DNA of 64,000 nucleotides. It comes from Cafeteria roenbergensis (taxonomy: Eukaryota; Sar; Bigyra; Bicosoecida; Cafeteriaceae). Under the pieces are notes generated by a model. It searched no databases. It was not told where the DNA came from and worked only from the letters and a program-made list of their open reading frames with translations. Both the position numbers and the translations under genes were made by a program. Of the stretch, positions 10,313-21,868 are shown piece by piece; positions within the stretch are counted from its first letter, which is position 1, and each line of letters begins with the position of its first letter. The stretch is taken from positions 1,116,001 to 1,180,000 of the forward strand of contig VLTN01000002.1 in NCBI GenBank assembly GCA_008330645.1, in the 5' to 3' direction.

Positions 10313-11803
10313 ATGGCGGCAGCGCCCGCGGTCACGGTCCCCACGCTCCCTCAGCTGGACGGAGCCGGCGAAGTTGCCAAGCGAAGGAGCGAGCGAGAAG
10401 CCAGCCTGAAGCCGCTGCCTCCTCGGCCGCCAGGGCTCGTGTTGTGGAAGCAGACCATCCTGGTTGTGGCGAGCGTGTGCTCCATGCTGCTTCCCCTATC
10501 GGCTGGCGGCGTCCTGCGGGACATGGGCGAGGCGGGGCTGTCGTTTCCCAGCATTGCGTTTATTTTGCTGCCGGTCGTTGTTGCCATCATATTTTACTTC
10601 CTGTTTCCGGTGCTTATGATCGTGACCTGCGGCTGGGCTGCTCGTCCAGACTGCCCCCGGACAAGGGCCGAGCCTTGCCGGTTCCTGGAGGACGGCTGCT
10701 GCCCTTGCCGCGTGCCGCGCGTGGCGCCGGCCTCGCATGCCGCCGCTTACTCTGCGGCCAGGGCGCACAACACCATCCAGCAGGTGCACACAAGGGTGCG
10801 CGGCATCGAGGCCGACGTCGCCGCCGTTGCGATGGTCGCAGAAGCGTCGGCCGGGGGCAGACCCCGCGCATGCTCTGGGAGCAGGTCGGGTCGCGCTGCC
10901 CAGACCGTCAGCCGGCGCTCGACTGCGCGCACTGCAGCGTCATCGGCCCAAGGCGAGACGACAGAGTTGGGAGACACTGACGACGCGGCAATTAATTCCG
11001 CCGTGAGCACGGCAGATGGCGCGGCCGAAGGTGGCGCCGCAGCAGCAGACTTGGGAGGCAGCGGCGGGTCACCCGCTGCGGCGGCGCCCGCGAGCAGCGG
11101 GGGAGACACGGAGGGCGGGTGCCCCGTCGCGGACGACAGCCCCTTCCGCCCGGCGCTTGTGCTCGAAATCGTCGGCCCCGCCTGCGGCTGCGTTGCGGAG
11201 GCGGTGGCGGCTGCCCGGACTGGGACGGACGCCGAGGATGCCGTGTACAGGCTGGATGTGCTGGCGCCGGCGGACGGCAAGAGCGCGGTCGTCACAGTGC
11301 GCGCTGGCTGCGTGGCGGCCCTGGCCAAGTGGCGAGCAGCGCTGCTGCCTGAGGTGGCGGCGGCGGCCACCAAGGCAGGGGCGGAGGTGTCCGCCCGCCT
11401 CCGCGTGGACGCCGCATCGGCCCCGCTGCTCGAAGCCGCAGCGCAGGGCGACCAAGTAGCGGTGCCCGCGGCCTGGCCCTCGCCGTCGGGCCCGCCGCAC
11501 GTGTACAAGCTGGTAGTCGCCACGTTCATGGGGCTCTACCCGTGCCTGGTGCTGGCCGGCTCGCCCGCCAGCGCCACCGTGGCGCGAGCCGGCGCCAGTC
11601 CCGTCCTGGTGACCCTGACGGCCGTGCTTACGGCAGTGCCAATGGTAGTGTTCCTGGCCGCTCCGCTCATGTCGCTTATCATGCAGCCGTGGATGCGCGA
11701 CGAGAACTCGGGGGAGTTCGCGTGGCTGCCCCGGCGCGCGCGCTTCTGTGTCGAGCGCGGCTGCATCACGCGCGAGCGGCTTCCGCCCCTCGCGGAAGAG
11801 TGA
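10313..11803 (+). CDS. Membrane protein with ABM-like domain and four predicted TM segments
   Basis: Single-exon frame of 496 residues from the first in-frame ATG; the frame is open further upstream but has no earlier ATG. Hydrophobic segments lie near residues 48-64 and 79-108, then a Ser/Ala-rich linker, a soluble region of about 85 residues (about 285-370), and two more segments near 399-418 and 430-460. The last part (KLVVATFMGLYPCLVL, then VLVTLTAVLTAVPMVVFLAAPLMSLIMQPW) resembles the C-terminal membrane hairpin of bacterial antibiotic-biosynthesis-monooxygenase (dimeric alpha-beta barrel) membrane proteins, and the soluble region has a matching W-R-P-rich helix pattern (LAKWRAALLPEV). 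The stretch of Cys residues after the second segment (CPRTRAEPCRFLEDGCCPC) could bind metal or form a palmitoylation site. Function is not known; the family assignment is inference. Confidence 0.65.
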   Translation: MAAAPAVTVPTLPQLDGAGEVAKRRSEREASLKPLPPRPPGLVLWKQTILVVASVCSMLLPLSAGGVLRDMGEAGLSFPSIAFILLPVVVAIIFYFLFPVLMIVTCGWAARPDCPRTRAEPCRFLEDGCCPCRVPRVAPASHAAAYSAARAHNTIQQVHTRVRGIEADVAAVAMVAEASAGGRPRACSGSRSGRAAQTVSRRSTARTAASSAQGETTELGDTDDAAINSAVSTADGAAEGGAAAADLGGSGGSPAAAAPASSGGDTEGGCPVADDSPFRPALVLEIVGPACGCVAEAVAAARTGTDAEDAVYRLDVLAPADGKSAVVTVRAGCVAALAKWRAALLPEVAAAATKAGAEVSARLRVDAASAPLLEAAAQGDQVAVPAAWPSPSGPPHVYKLVVATFMGLYPCLVLAGSPASATVARAGASPVLVTLTAVLTAVPMVVFLAAPLMSLIMQPWMRDENSGEFAWLPRRARFCVERGCITRERLPPLAEE

Positions 11804-12069
11804 TGCGCCCGCCCCGAGTGAGGCTGGCCCCCGAACATCGTGATTATTGGGCAGCCCCCCCCGGGGACTCGGCCCGTGCGTCGGTCGCGGCGGGCAGCAT
11901 TGGTCTTCTACTTCAACAAAGCAAACACGATTGTGCCAGCGCGGAGGCCGTGCCAGTTCGCATCGCGCCTCGGCCACGAACTTACGCGTGCGCCGGCAGA
12001 GCTGCCTGGTTCACCCGATGGCAGAGTGCACTGCGCGGCCCGCTCGGCGCGGCGAGTGCACACAGCACA

Positions 12070-13614
12070 ATGCGTCTCGTGGTGCAGGAAGACGCGGAGA
12101 GCGTGGGCGAGTGGGTTGCGCACTATGTGCAGGAGCGGATCCGCCGCTTCAAGCCCACTGCGGAGCGCCCGTTCGTTTTGGGTGAGGGCGGTCGTGTGTT
12201 GCAGTCGTGCCGCTGCAGCGCCAGGGTCGGGTGCCTCGCCCAGCCAGCGCGCGCTTGCTCTGGTTCGTGACGACCGAGCCGCAGGCCTTCCCACTGGCAG
12301 CTCCCCTCTCCCCACGTACCGGGTGAGACGCCGAACGCCTGCCCCTCGACGTCTTTTGCGCAAGCGGCTGGGTGCTGCGAGGATGCTGCCAAGGCCAGCG
12401 CCCGCGTCCATGAGCGCCCCCCGGAGGAAGCGCGCCTGACCTGACCGCTCGCAGAAGCTCGTGGAGCTGCACAAGTCCGGCCAGCTTTCGTTCGAGCACG
12501 TGGTCACTGTGAACATGGACGAGTACGTGGGCCTCTCGCCCACGCACGAGCAGTCGTACCACGCGTTCATGTGGACGAACCTGTTCGAGCACATTGACAT
12601 CCGTCCCGAAAACGTCCACATTCTGGACGGCATGGCGGAGGACTTGCAGGCCGAGTGCGACAAGGTGAGCGGGGCAGCGTGTCGGGCGCTCGCCGATTGT
12701 TTGCTCGCCCCCCCAGCCGCAAGCTCCGAGCTCCGTCGCGCACACAGCCCTGGCAACGGGCGCGTGGTTCTGCCAAGTCCCTGTGAATGGTGGCGCGCCG
12801 CGCGCAGTACGAGGCGATGATCGAGGACCTGGGCGGCATCGAGCTCTTCCTCGGCGGCATCGGCCCCGACGGGCACATTGCTTTCAACGAGCCCGGCAGC
12901 TCCCTCTGCTCTCGCACCCGCGTGAAGACGCTGGCCTACGACACCATCGTTGCCAACTCCCGTTTCTTCGGCGGCGACATCGCCAAAGTCCCCACCATGG
13001 CGCTGACTGTGGGCGTGGGCACCGTCATGGACGCGCGCGAGGTCCTGGTGATCATCACCGGCGTCTCCAAGGCCCTGGCACTGCATAAGTGCATCGAGGA
13101 GGGGGTGTCCCACATGTGGACGGTCAGCTGCCTGCAGCAGCACCCTCGCGCCTGCATCGCCTGCGACGAGGACGCCACCCTCGAGTGCAAGGTCAAGACC
13201 ATCCGCTACTTCAAGGGCCTGCAGGACACGCAGCTCAAGCTCCTCCAGCTGCCCATGGAGGGGTACGGTGGCACGTCCCTCACCCGCGGCAGCAGCACCG
13301 GCTCGGCCGCCGCGGCCCCCGCCCCTTTGTCCAGCACGGCGCGAATGGCCGTGCAAGAGGCGCGGAAGGACCGGCTCAGCGCGTCCTCGGTCATGGCGGC
13401 GATGAGCAGGGCCGCAGAGCGCCTTTCGGACGACCGCAGCGTGTCAAGCGTGGACGGCGCCAACGCGTTCCGCGAGCTGGCAACCGTGGCGGCGCGAGGC
13501 AAGCCTGCTGCGGCGGCTGCTGCTGCTTCTGCTGGCGCATCGTCCGGCCGGGCGCCGAAGCGCGGCGCCGATGACGCGTCCCGCTCTGCCGCCAAGCGCG
13601 CGCGCGATGTGTGA
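12070..13614 (+). CDS. GNPDA: Glucosamine-6-phosphate deaminase (isomerase)
   Basis: Converts glucosamine-6-phosphate to fructose-6-phosphate and ammonia in the cytosol. Four exons: 12070-12181, 12285-12322, 12455-12664 and 12808-13614, all with GTGAG donors and CGCAG acceptors, which restore a continuous match to animal GNPDA1. Visible motifs: [11 protein letters not shown] (phosphate loop), VNMDEYVGL with the catalytic Asp, [17 protein letters not shown] with the catalytic His and Glu, SRTRVKTLA, and [13 protein letters not shown]. The 38-bp second exon codes only the phosphate loop. After the normal end ([10 protein letters not shown]) there is an extra tail of roughly 130 residues rich in Ala and Ser, ending in KR, ten residues, then KRAR, a bipartite nuclear-localisation pattern not usual in this enzyme. 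The family call is firm; the role of the tail is open. Confidence 0.95.
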
Positions 13615-13990
13615 GTCGCCCCCGCAGCCTCTTTCAGCCCGATGGCCCCTGCAAATGCCGCACGCAACGCTTTGAGCTTCGCCGGGCAGAGCGCAACCAA
13701 GCGCCTCGCCGCCCTCCAGGGACTACACCCGGCGTGAGAGTGCGGGGACGGGAGCCAAGCAGCGCGAAGCCACGAACCAGACGGCCCGCGCGCCTCGCTG
13801 CGGCCCCGCCGTGGGGCGAGGCACGGTGCCACGCTGAGACGGCGGCCGAGAGGCCGGCCCTGTCGACGGCGATGTTTGTGGAGCCGAGGATCTGCGCGGC
13901 AGAGCGCCCGACGTCGGCCCCAGTGCCGGCATGGCTGCTCCGGAAGCCCCGTCACCCCCAGGCAGCTGCAGCCGCCCCACAACCACCAGC
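13615..13990. other. Spacer before the eS17 gene
   Basis: 376 bp between the GNPDA stop and the eS17 start codon. It must contain the 3' end of the first gene and the promoter and leader of the ribosomal protein gene. I see no TATA box and no long repeat; the last 40 bases before the ATG are pyrimidine- and CA-rich (cccccaggcag, ccccacaaccaccagc). Confidence 0.5.
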
Positions 13991-14772
13991 ATGGTGAGCA
14001 CGCATCAGGGGAAAGGCCGTTTGCGCCCGGGCAGGGCGATTCGCGACTGCGGGGCCGCCGGCGGCTGGGCCGCCAGTGACCGACAGGCGCGCCGCTTGGG
14101 CTGGTCCTTTGGGTGCCGGATGCGCTGGGCCAGGGCGGCAGGGGACTGCGAGGCCGGCGCCCAGCGAAGCGACGGCGCTTTTTGACTCGATCGGGACGCA
14201 CGGACGCGCGGGCGCGGGCGCACAGCGAGCCGAGGGGGGCGGCGCGCTCTCGCGCTCTGCTTGCGCCGCGGGCGCCCGCTGCTGGCGCCGGGCCGAGGCC
14301 GACGGAGGCCCGAGACCGCTGTTCCAAGCCCTCAACGTTGTGCACATTTCCTCGCTCTTCGCTTTGACCGCAGGGCCGCGTGCGCACCAAGACCGTGAAG
14401 CGCTCGGCGCGTCTCATTGTGGAGCGCTACTATGCCAAGCTCACGAGCGACTTCCACCTTAACAAGCGCCTTTGCGACGAGGTGTCCGTGACCCCGTCCA
14501 AGCGCATGCGCAACAAGATTGCCGGCTTCGTGACCCACCTGATCCGCCGCATCGAGCGCGGCGACAACGTGCGCGGCATCTCCCTCAAGCTGCAGGAGGA
14601 GGAGCGCGAGCGCCGCATGGACTACGTCCCCGACGTGTCCGCCCTCAAGGCCATCGAGGATGTGGCCGTGGACAAGGACACCAAGGCCATGCTCATGGAG
14701 CTCGACCTCTCCTTCGCGCCCGCCCTCAAGCTGGACTCTGGCGCCAAGGCCCGCCGGCCTCGCCGTGACTGA
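13991..14772 (+). CDS. RPS17: 40S ribosomal protein S17 (eS17)
   Basis: Structural protein of the small ribosomal subunit. Two exons: 13991-13993 holds only the ATG, followed at once by a GTGAGC donor; exon 2 (14374-14772) starts after a CGCAG acceptor with GGC CGC GTG, giving the normal [12 protein letters not shown]-terminus. The product is 133 residues against about 135 in animals. Conserved blocks are complete: [48 protein letters not shown] and DYVPDVSAL. An exon that codes only the start Met is also found in other eukaryotic ribosomal protein genes, including human RPS17, so the intron position is probably old. The 380-bp intron is among the longest in the window; I looked for box C/D snoRNA motifs in it and saw none. 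Confidence 0.96.
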
Positions 14773-15105
14773 AAGAGCACTGCGCCTGGGCGCTCGATCC
14801 CGGTGGCGTTGGTGCCAGGGTGACCGCGCTTAGGTTTTGCGTGCGGCGGCGACGTAGCCGCCCGTGCGGTACTCGAACAGCAGCTCTGGGGTGGTTCCAC
14901 CGCGTGTGCTCCACTCGCAAATTTCAATCAGCACGCAACAGCTTTGTTTGGGCGCCCTCTCTGCCGCCTGGCCGCGAAGCAAGCGACTGCGGCTTGGCAG
15001 ACGCACCGTGCACGGCCTTGGCACACAGTCGTGCACTCTCAAAAACTCGGGCACGCGCGAGCGGCGAAAAGCTGCAGTCCGTTGCGCTGGCCCTGGGCGG
15101 CTGCC
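14773..15105. other. Convergent 3' spacer eS17 / CPSF160
   Basis: 333 bp between two stop codons facing each other. It holds both 3' ends. It includes a T-rich patch after eS17 (ttaggttttgcgtg) and, for the minus-strand gene, a TGTGTGCC and TTTTTGAG pair at about 15019-15047 on the minus strand. No gene or repeat seen. Confidence 0.4.
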
Positions 15106-18100
15106 TCAAAGAACGGCAGCCGCTCGTTCCAGGGCGCCCGCCGCAGCCAAGCAACCCTGCGCCTCCTGACCAGCCGCAAGCGCCGCGTCGCGCAGCAGGC
15201 GGCGGTCGCCGGCACACACGAGCCGCCCAAAGTCCCCCCCGAAATGGAGCACGTGCCGAGAGGCCGCGCCAGAGGCCAGGTCCGCAAGCGCCCCGCCCGG
15301 CCGCCGGGCCAGCCGCGCAGCGCCAGCCCGCAGAGGGTCGAGGCCAGCCCCCGAGGGGAGCGCACTGGCCGCCACAGCAGCCACGGCGTGCGCCGCCACC
15401 TGGGACTTGGGGTCCGTCGCCGCCAGGACGCTCACACCTCCGTCCGTGTTGCAACAGATGAGCCCGAACCGCGGGGGCGCCTTGGTAGCGGGCGGCAGGG
15501 CCGCTCCGGTCGCGTCGTCCGTCATGTGGAGCTTGATGCGCACGAGAGCCGGCACCGGGGCGGAGTGGCGCAGGCCGGCGCAAGCGGCGAGCCGGTCCGT
15601 CGGCTTGCTCATCATCTCAAAGACGACCATGTCTCCGTCCACGGTGGACGCCACGATGCCAGAGCGGCCCGCCCCCGTGATGGCGGCGGTGGAGAGGACG
15701 GGCAGCTGCCTCCCGTCCGATGCCATCGACTCGATGTTGGGCGGCTGCTCCCGCCACTGCAGCAGCCGCACCGACTGGGACACGTCCCCGACCGCAATGA
15801 CCGGCCCCGCGACGGACAAGGACGTCGTCCAGAATCGCAGGTCGTAAAAGGCCCGCTCCTCGAAGTCGCCCGCCGTCCAGTGGAACACGAGCAGACGCAC
15901 GCCCGTGCTCACCACGGCGAAGTTTCCCGTCGGCGTGATGAGCGGAGCCACCGCGGTCACGCCTCTGGTGCGGAAGAGGCGCGGCTTCATGTCGATGGGC
16001 TTGACACTGCCGTTGGGGATGCCCTCCACGCCCAGGTCGCGGCCCAGGCGCAACATCACCATGCGCGACTGCGCAAGCTCGTCCTCGCCGCGGGGGAAGA
16101 CGAAGCCTGTGCCGAGCACCAGCACGGAGTCGCGGCGGGCGCGGGTGTCTCCAGGCAGAGCCATCTCTGACATGCAGAGCACCCGCTCGGAGGGGTCGAG
16201 GCTCAGCTCCTTGACCACCACTCCGGTGCGGCGCTCGTACACCCGCAGGACGTGCCTCACGGTGTCGACGGGGGGCGCGTACTCGTCGGGCGGCGAGCAG
16301 AGGTCGCGGTGCGGGCCCAGGTCAACCTGCTCGCTCTCCTGCCCCTTGAAGCGCATCCGCGCGGCCTCCTCGGCGGCCTCCACGTGCGCGGGGCGGGGCG
16401 TGCGGAACTCGAGCACGACGGCCAAGACGGGGTCGATAAGCGGCTTGCTGGAGCCGGGCGGGAGGGGCGCCGGGGCGGCGGGGGGCGCTCCGGGCCGGCC
16501 TGTGGGCGGCGCCCTCACAACGCGCGGCACCGCTGACACGGCGCGGCAGTACACGACCGCTCGCGGGGTCGCGCCGAGGCCCTGCCGGGTGATGAGCGCC
16601 TCCCCCGCGATCCACGTGTTGGGGTCGGGGCTGGTCACGTCGCTGATGGCGAGGAGGCCGCGGTGGGGGAGGAGGGCCACGACGCTGCGCTGGCCGGAAG
16701 GCACGTGGAGGGGGCAGAGGGAGGCCACGGCAAATGGCGCGAGCGATGCCATGCCGGCAGACGCGCTCGTGACACCGAGGGGCTCCGCCGCAGCAGCCGC
16801 AGCCTTTGCGAGCGGAGTGCCGGCCGCCGATGCAGCAGCAGCCGAGTGCGACGGAGCGCCGGGGCGGGGCGGGCGTCCGGGGGCGTCGGGCACCACTAGC
16901 GGAACCACGTGAGGGCGGCCGCGGCGCGCCACCACCCAGACCGGCTGAGAGGAGAGCACTGCCACCGCTGCGCCCCACCCGCTGAGGTCGGGCACGCAGA
17001 CGATGGACGGCGCACGGGAGAATCGGGCGCACTGGGGGTCCAGTTGGTGCAGAGCGGGGTGGCCGGCGGTGGCATGCGGCGTCGCCTCCGCTCCCGTGGC
17101 GGCGCCGTCCCCTTCCGTCGCGAGCCCCTCTGCCTGGGGCGCCTCCACGGCAGCGGCGGCGGCTTCCGAGGAGGAGGGCGTGCCAGCAGCTGCGGCGGCA
17201 GTGGCGGCAGCGGCGGCCTCAGCAGCTGCCGACGCTGCGGCGGCGGCGAGCGTGGACGGCGGCCGGGTGACCACGCTGTGGTCGACGCGGACCCAGCGGA
17301 GCGCCGTTGCCCTTCGCGGGTCGAGGGGAGGGGTGCGGCCAGAGGCCGTCGCCCCCGGCGGAGGCGCAGCGGCGCCGCCTGTGGGGGCGCCGTCTGCCGA
17401 GGCCAGCTGGTAGACGGACACGTCGCCGGTTGCCATTGCGAGCACGAGGCACGGTCTGCCGGCAATGACAGCCATCGCCACATCGGCCGCTCGCATGTGT
17501 TCATCGCCAGGCAGCAGCCCTCCCACCGGAACAGCGGCCTGCGCCTCGCGCACGCCAAGCGCGCGTCGGGCCATGGCAGCGTCGTCGTTGGCGATGACCT
17601 CCGGGCTCGCGCCGGCGTCAAGGCAGTCGAAGACCACATTGCAGTTCGGCAGGCTCAGCACCTGAATGCGCCCAGATTGGCGGCACACGACCAAGAACTC
17701 GCCCCCCGCTTCCGTCGATACCTCCTCCTCCTCCTCCTCGTCATCATCGTCGTCACCATCACTGTTGTCGTCATCGGCCTCCTCCTCTTCCCCCTTCTTG
17801 GCGTTGCCCCCTCCGCTGCCCAGAGTATCCTGGTTGCCGCTATCAGCGGCTGGCACGGCCAGCTGGGGGGCATGCCCCTCCCCTGCGCCGTCATCACCAG
17901 GCGCGCCAGCGGCCTCCTCCGCCCCCGGCGCGTCGCCGTCCTCGCCGTCAGACCTGGGACGCTTGCGGGAGCCGCTTGCCGCTCCAACACCTGAGACGTC
18001 GGACGCAACTGGGTCCTGCTCAGGATCAGCGGCAGCGGCTGCCGCATCGGATCCGCCAGCAGCACCGCCGTCCTCCTTGGGGTCGTCGTCGTCCTCCAAG

Positions 18101-18893
18101 CCAGGAACGCCCCCGTCATCTGCGACGGCGTCGTCGTCGTCGTCTTCAAAGCCCGGAATGGCCTCCTCCTCTTCTGCAGGGTCGTCCTCGAAGCCCGGGA
18201 GTGCCTCTTCCTCCTCCGCCTCTTCCTCTTCCTGCGCATGCCCGGCGCCGGCGCCGGCAGTGGCTCCCCCGCTGCCGCTAGGGTCCTCGGAGCCAATGCC
18301 CGGGCTCGCCTCGCCCTTGGCCGTCCACGCCGTCCTCCCCCCCGCGAAGATTGCCTCCAACGCGTCGTCAGCACCAGACCCAGTCGATGGCTGCGCCAGG
18401 CCCGGTGTCCTGAGCTGGGTCGGCTCAACGCTGCCGGCGCCGTCGACCTCCCCTCCCGCGATCGGTGCGAGCTCTTGCCGCTGGCCCGAGCGAGGCAGCC
18501 ACGGGTCGGGCTGGGCCACGGGGACCGCTGCGGCGCAGCTCGGGACCACAGCGACATCCATGCCCGGGGTGGCAAGCAAGGTCGGGTTGGCCTCGGCGAG
18601 CTCTGCCTGCGCCGCCCTGCGGCGACGACGGGCGTCTCGAGCTGCAGCGCGGGCAAGGTGTCCCGTCGAGTCCACAAACACGCACACCGCTGTGATGACG
18701 TCCCCCCGCGCCGCGATACGGGCCCCGGCCGCAACCATCAGCTGGCCAACCCGCACACCCGCGTCCTCTGCCTCCTCCGCGTCCTCTGCCTCCTCCGCGT
18801 CCTCCGCGCCCTCCTCCGCTTCGGCCTCGTCTTGGGCATCGCCGGCTCTGCCGGCGTCGGCGGCAGCGGTCTCTCCAGCTCCGCTAGACTCGC

Positions 18894-18930
<37 letters not shown>

Positions 18931-21540
18931 CTGGTCGGCCGCCTGCGGAGCGCGAGATTCGCCGCCCTCGTCCCCCGCCGCAGCGTCATCCTCATCGGCC
19001 GCCCACACTTCGGCCAACGTCACAGACCCGTCGCTCAGCCGCAGCGCGAGCCAGCTTCCCACGGCGCTCGCACCCTCCACCACGGGCGGCGTGGCGTCCT
19101 CAGAGTCCACCTCCAGGTCCACGACAGCCACCTTCCCGCCGTCGGCTGTCGTGCCCGAGTGACCTGCAGAGCCGGGGATGACGAGGTCGAGCCTCTCGAG
19201 GTCCGGCGTGATGACGCGAGCGCCCACGTCGGTAACCTGCACCGCTGCCGCCCCCCCGAAGATGCCCGCTGCGAAGAGGGTCTGCCTGTCGGCGACGAAG
19301 GGGGAGGCCGGCGGGAGCACCTCCTTCAAGTGCTCGGAGCTGGCCAGGGCGCGCGTCGCCCCCTCCCTGGAGATGAGCATGAACCGGTCGAATGGCCTGC
19401 CGGCGTCGTCCAGGGCCGTGCCGGCGGTACCCGGCGCGAAGGCCACCGAAAAGACGCCAACGTAGCCGGAGAGGTTGAGCGGGTTGGAGCGGGGCTTGAG
19501 GCGAAGGCCGCGCTTGATGCTGAGCAGCGCGCCGGTGCGGCCCTCCCCGGCGCAGGCGAGCAGCTCGAGGTCGAGGACCATGTCTGGGCGCTTGTCCTGC
19601 ACGGCCAGCTTGGTGCTCTCGTGAATCAGGCAGGCGTCGACGATCGGCGCCGCAGACGGCAGCCGGGCGTGGCGAACGAGAGACAGCGGTGCCTGGGGCT
19701 TGGCGTCCGCAGGGCGGGGCCGCTTGGCCAGCGACCCCTCTGCCGCGCCGGCCCTGCCTTCACCGCCGGCTGCGCCGCCGTCGCCGTCTCCGGCGAGTGA
19801 ATACGAGAGAAGCACGCTGTCCCCGGTGCGGGACCCCATGAACAGCCAGGCGCCCCCCATGGAGGCCAGGGAGGACGTGGGCGTGGGCGTGGGCCCGGCC
19901 AGCGTCGCGTCCAGCGCGGCCACCTCCGTCCCCCCCGCGCTGGGAATCAGCGTGAGCACGATCGCCTGGCCTGCCCGGGGAACCAGCAGCATGCGGTTGG
20001 GCCGGAGCCACGCCCAGCGGCAGCCTTCCAGCGAGGCCCTGCGCGGGGGCCTGTCCGTGGGCTGCGCGACCTCGGCCGCCCTGCCAGCGCGCGCCTCCAT
20101 GGCCGCGGCCAGCGTCGGCACTGCCTGCCCCAGCGGCTGCGCGATGCGCACGGTGGCCGGGTTGAGGCTCTGTGAGGCGAAGCCGTTCAGCGGGCAGCCA
20201 AGGGCGCGCCCCTGTGTGGCGTACACGATGGCGCTGGGCGAGAGCACCACCACTCCGCCCAGTGGCGACGCGACCGGAATGACTGCGAAGCTGTCGTGGG
20301 GGAGCGCGTCCGCAGTCCATGCCAGCTGCGTGCGGCCGCCAGCGCCAGCGTCCTCCTCCTCCTCCTCGTCCTCGTCGTCCTCGCCGACGTCCCCGTCGTC
20401 GGCCGCACGGCCAGCCTGGCCGGCGTCAGCGTCCTGGTGGCCGGCGCCGGAGTGACCTCGGATGGCTGCAGACGTGGCTGCGAGACGACTGCTTTGGGGG
20501 GGGTCGGTCGGTCCCGCTCCAGCTGCACCACCGCCGGCTGCCGCCTGCGGATCGGCTTCGCCAGCTCCGGCCGCTGCTGCCGGGCCGGACTGCCCCGCTG
20601 ATCTGGCCGACAGCGCTCTGCGGGCTGCCTTGCTTGCCTCGCCGAACGCGCCCGTGCGGAGCGGCCTGGCCTCCGACGGGTCGCGCACCGCGAAGGCCGC
20701 CAGCACGCACGAGTGCCTCACGTAGCCGAGGCGGGCGGCGCATGTCGGGGTCACCTCCACCAGCACCGCAAGCGTGGGCTTCACGTAGCCGGGAAGGAAC
20801 CCCGCGTCGCGCACCACACCAGCCAGCCCCGCTGGGCCCACGTCGGCCAAAGAGGCGATGAAGGGCTGCCCGTGGATGGCGGATGCGGTGGCGAGAACCG
20901 AGTCGGCAGAGCCGCCGAGCGAGTGGCCGGGCGTGCCGGCAGCGGCGGCCACGGCCGCTGCCGCCGCTGCCCCGGTAGGAGGCAGCGACGGAGCGGAGGC
21001 CTGCCGCAGGGGCATGATCGCAACAGACTCGCTGGTGACAATCTGCGCGATGCAGCGGTGCGCCGGGTCCACGATGACCCGGCCGACCGCCTGAGCCGGG
21101 GACGCGTTGCCCGTGGGCGCGAAGGCCGGCACGTTGACGCACGCTGACCGCGACACAACCTCCTCGAAGCTGATCAGCGAGAGGGTCACGAGACGCAGCG
21201 AGGTCGGGTCCAGGCCCAGGATGGCCACCCGGGACGCCTCGAACGAGACTGCCAGCACGTCGCAGGTGGATAGCCCGGACACCGAGCGCGCTGCGCCTCC
21301 CTGGAGCACCACGCGTCGCACCGACGTAGGCCGCTCCGCGAGCTGCAGCGTCGTTACGTGGTCAAGCCGGGCGAAGCCGGTCTCCTCGCCGGCCGCGTTG
21401 GTTCGCGGACGGATTGCAAACACGTCAATTCCGCTCGGTGTGGCAGCCACGAGGTTCCGAGACCCAGGCCCGGCCAGGTCCGCGAAGCACGACGATTCCA
21501 CGCCCGAAGGCGGGATCATGCTCCGGTGGGCCAGGTGCAT
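15106..21540 (-). CDS. CPSF1: CPSF160: cleavage and polyadenylation specificity factor subunit 1
   Basis: Large beta-propeller subunit of the pre-mRNA 3'-end processing complex in the nucleus. One uninterrupted frame of 2144 residues, against about 1440 in animals. The N-terminus (PPSGVESSCFADLAG, RNLVAATPSGIDVF) matches the CPSF160/DDB1/SF3B3 family start. The C-terminal CPSF-A region, about residues 1713-2144, is well conserved: GVVVKELSL, LGTGFVFPRGE, FDLRFWTTSLSV-like block with VIAVGDVSQSVRLLQW, GIVASTVDGDMVVFEM, and SGAGLDPLR equivalent to the GLNPRAFR of animal CPSF160. The extra length is low-complexity insertion: poly-Ser coded by an AGC run (about 871-882), Glu/Asp-rich stretches between about 880 and 1280, and Ala-rich linkers. 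No intron is needed. Divergent from the kinesin-14 gene with a 328-bp spacer. Confidence 0.88.
18895..18927. repeat. (GCT)11 run coding poly-Ser in CPSF160
   Basis: Eleven GCT units on the + strand, read as AGC (Ser) on the coding strand. A pure trinucleotide run, so length differences between strains are likely. Confidence 0.9.
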
Positions 21541-21868
21541 GGCTGCGCAGGCCGGCGCCTCTCGTCAGCGGCGGCTCGCCCAAGTCTGTGATGGGAGGCG
21601 CGCACGCGCCCCTGTCCCCCCGGCTGCGGCGATCAAGGAGGCCGAGGGCCGAGGCAGAAGCGAGCTTGCCTGCCGCTGGCGGTGCCTGTTCGCGAGAGGC
21701 CCTCGAGCCAGGCAGACGCTGTCTCATCAAACCTGCCGCGCGGAGCTCTGCCGGCCTAGCAGAGCCGCGGTTGGCACCCGTTGCTGCCGGCCAGATCCCC
21801 GTTGCACGCCCGCCCGGTCTCCGGAAGCGAGCGATTCGGCCCTCGCGCAGCTGAGAGGCGGAGCTGTC
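21541..21868. promoter_or_regulatory. Divergent promoter spacer CPSF160 / kinesin-14
   Basis: 328 bp between two start codons pointing away from each other; it must contain both promoters and both leaders. No TATA box or strong repeat is visible. Boundaries are the start codons, not mapped transcription starts. Confidence 0.5.

Noticed and set aside
13994-14373. snoRNA in the eS17 intron
   Set aside because: Introns of ribosomal protein genes often host snoRNAs, but no C/D box pair or H/ACA arrangement was visible.
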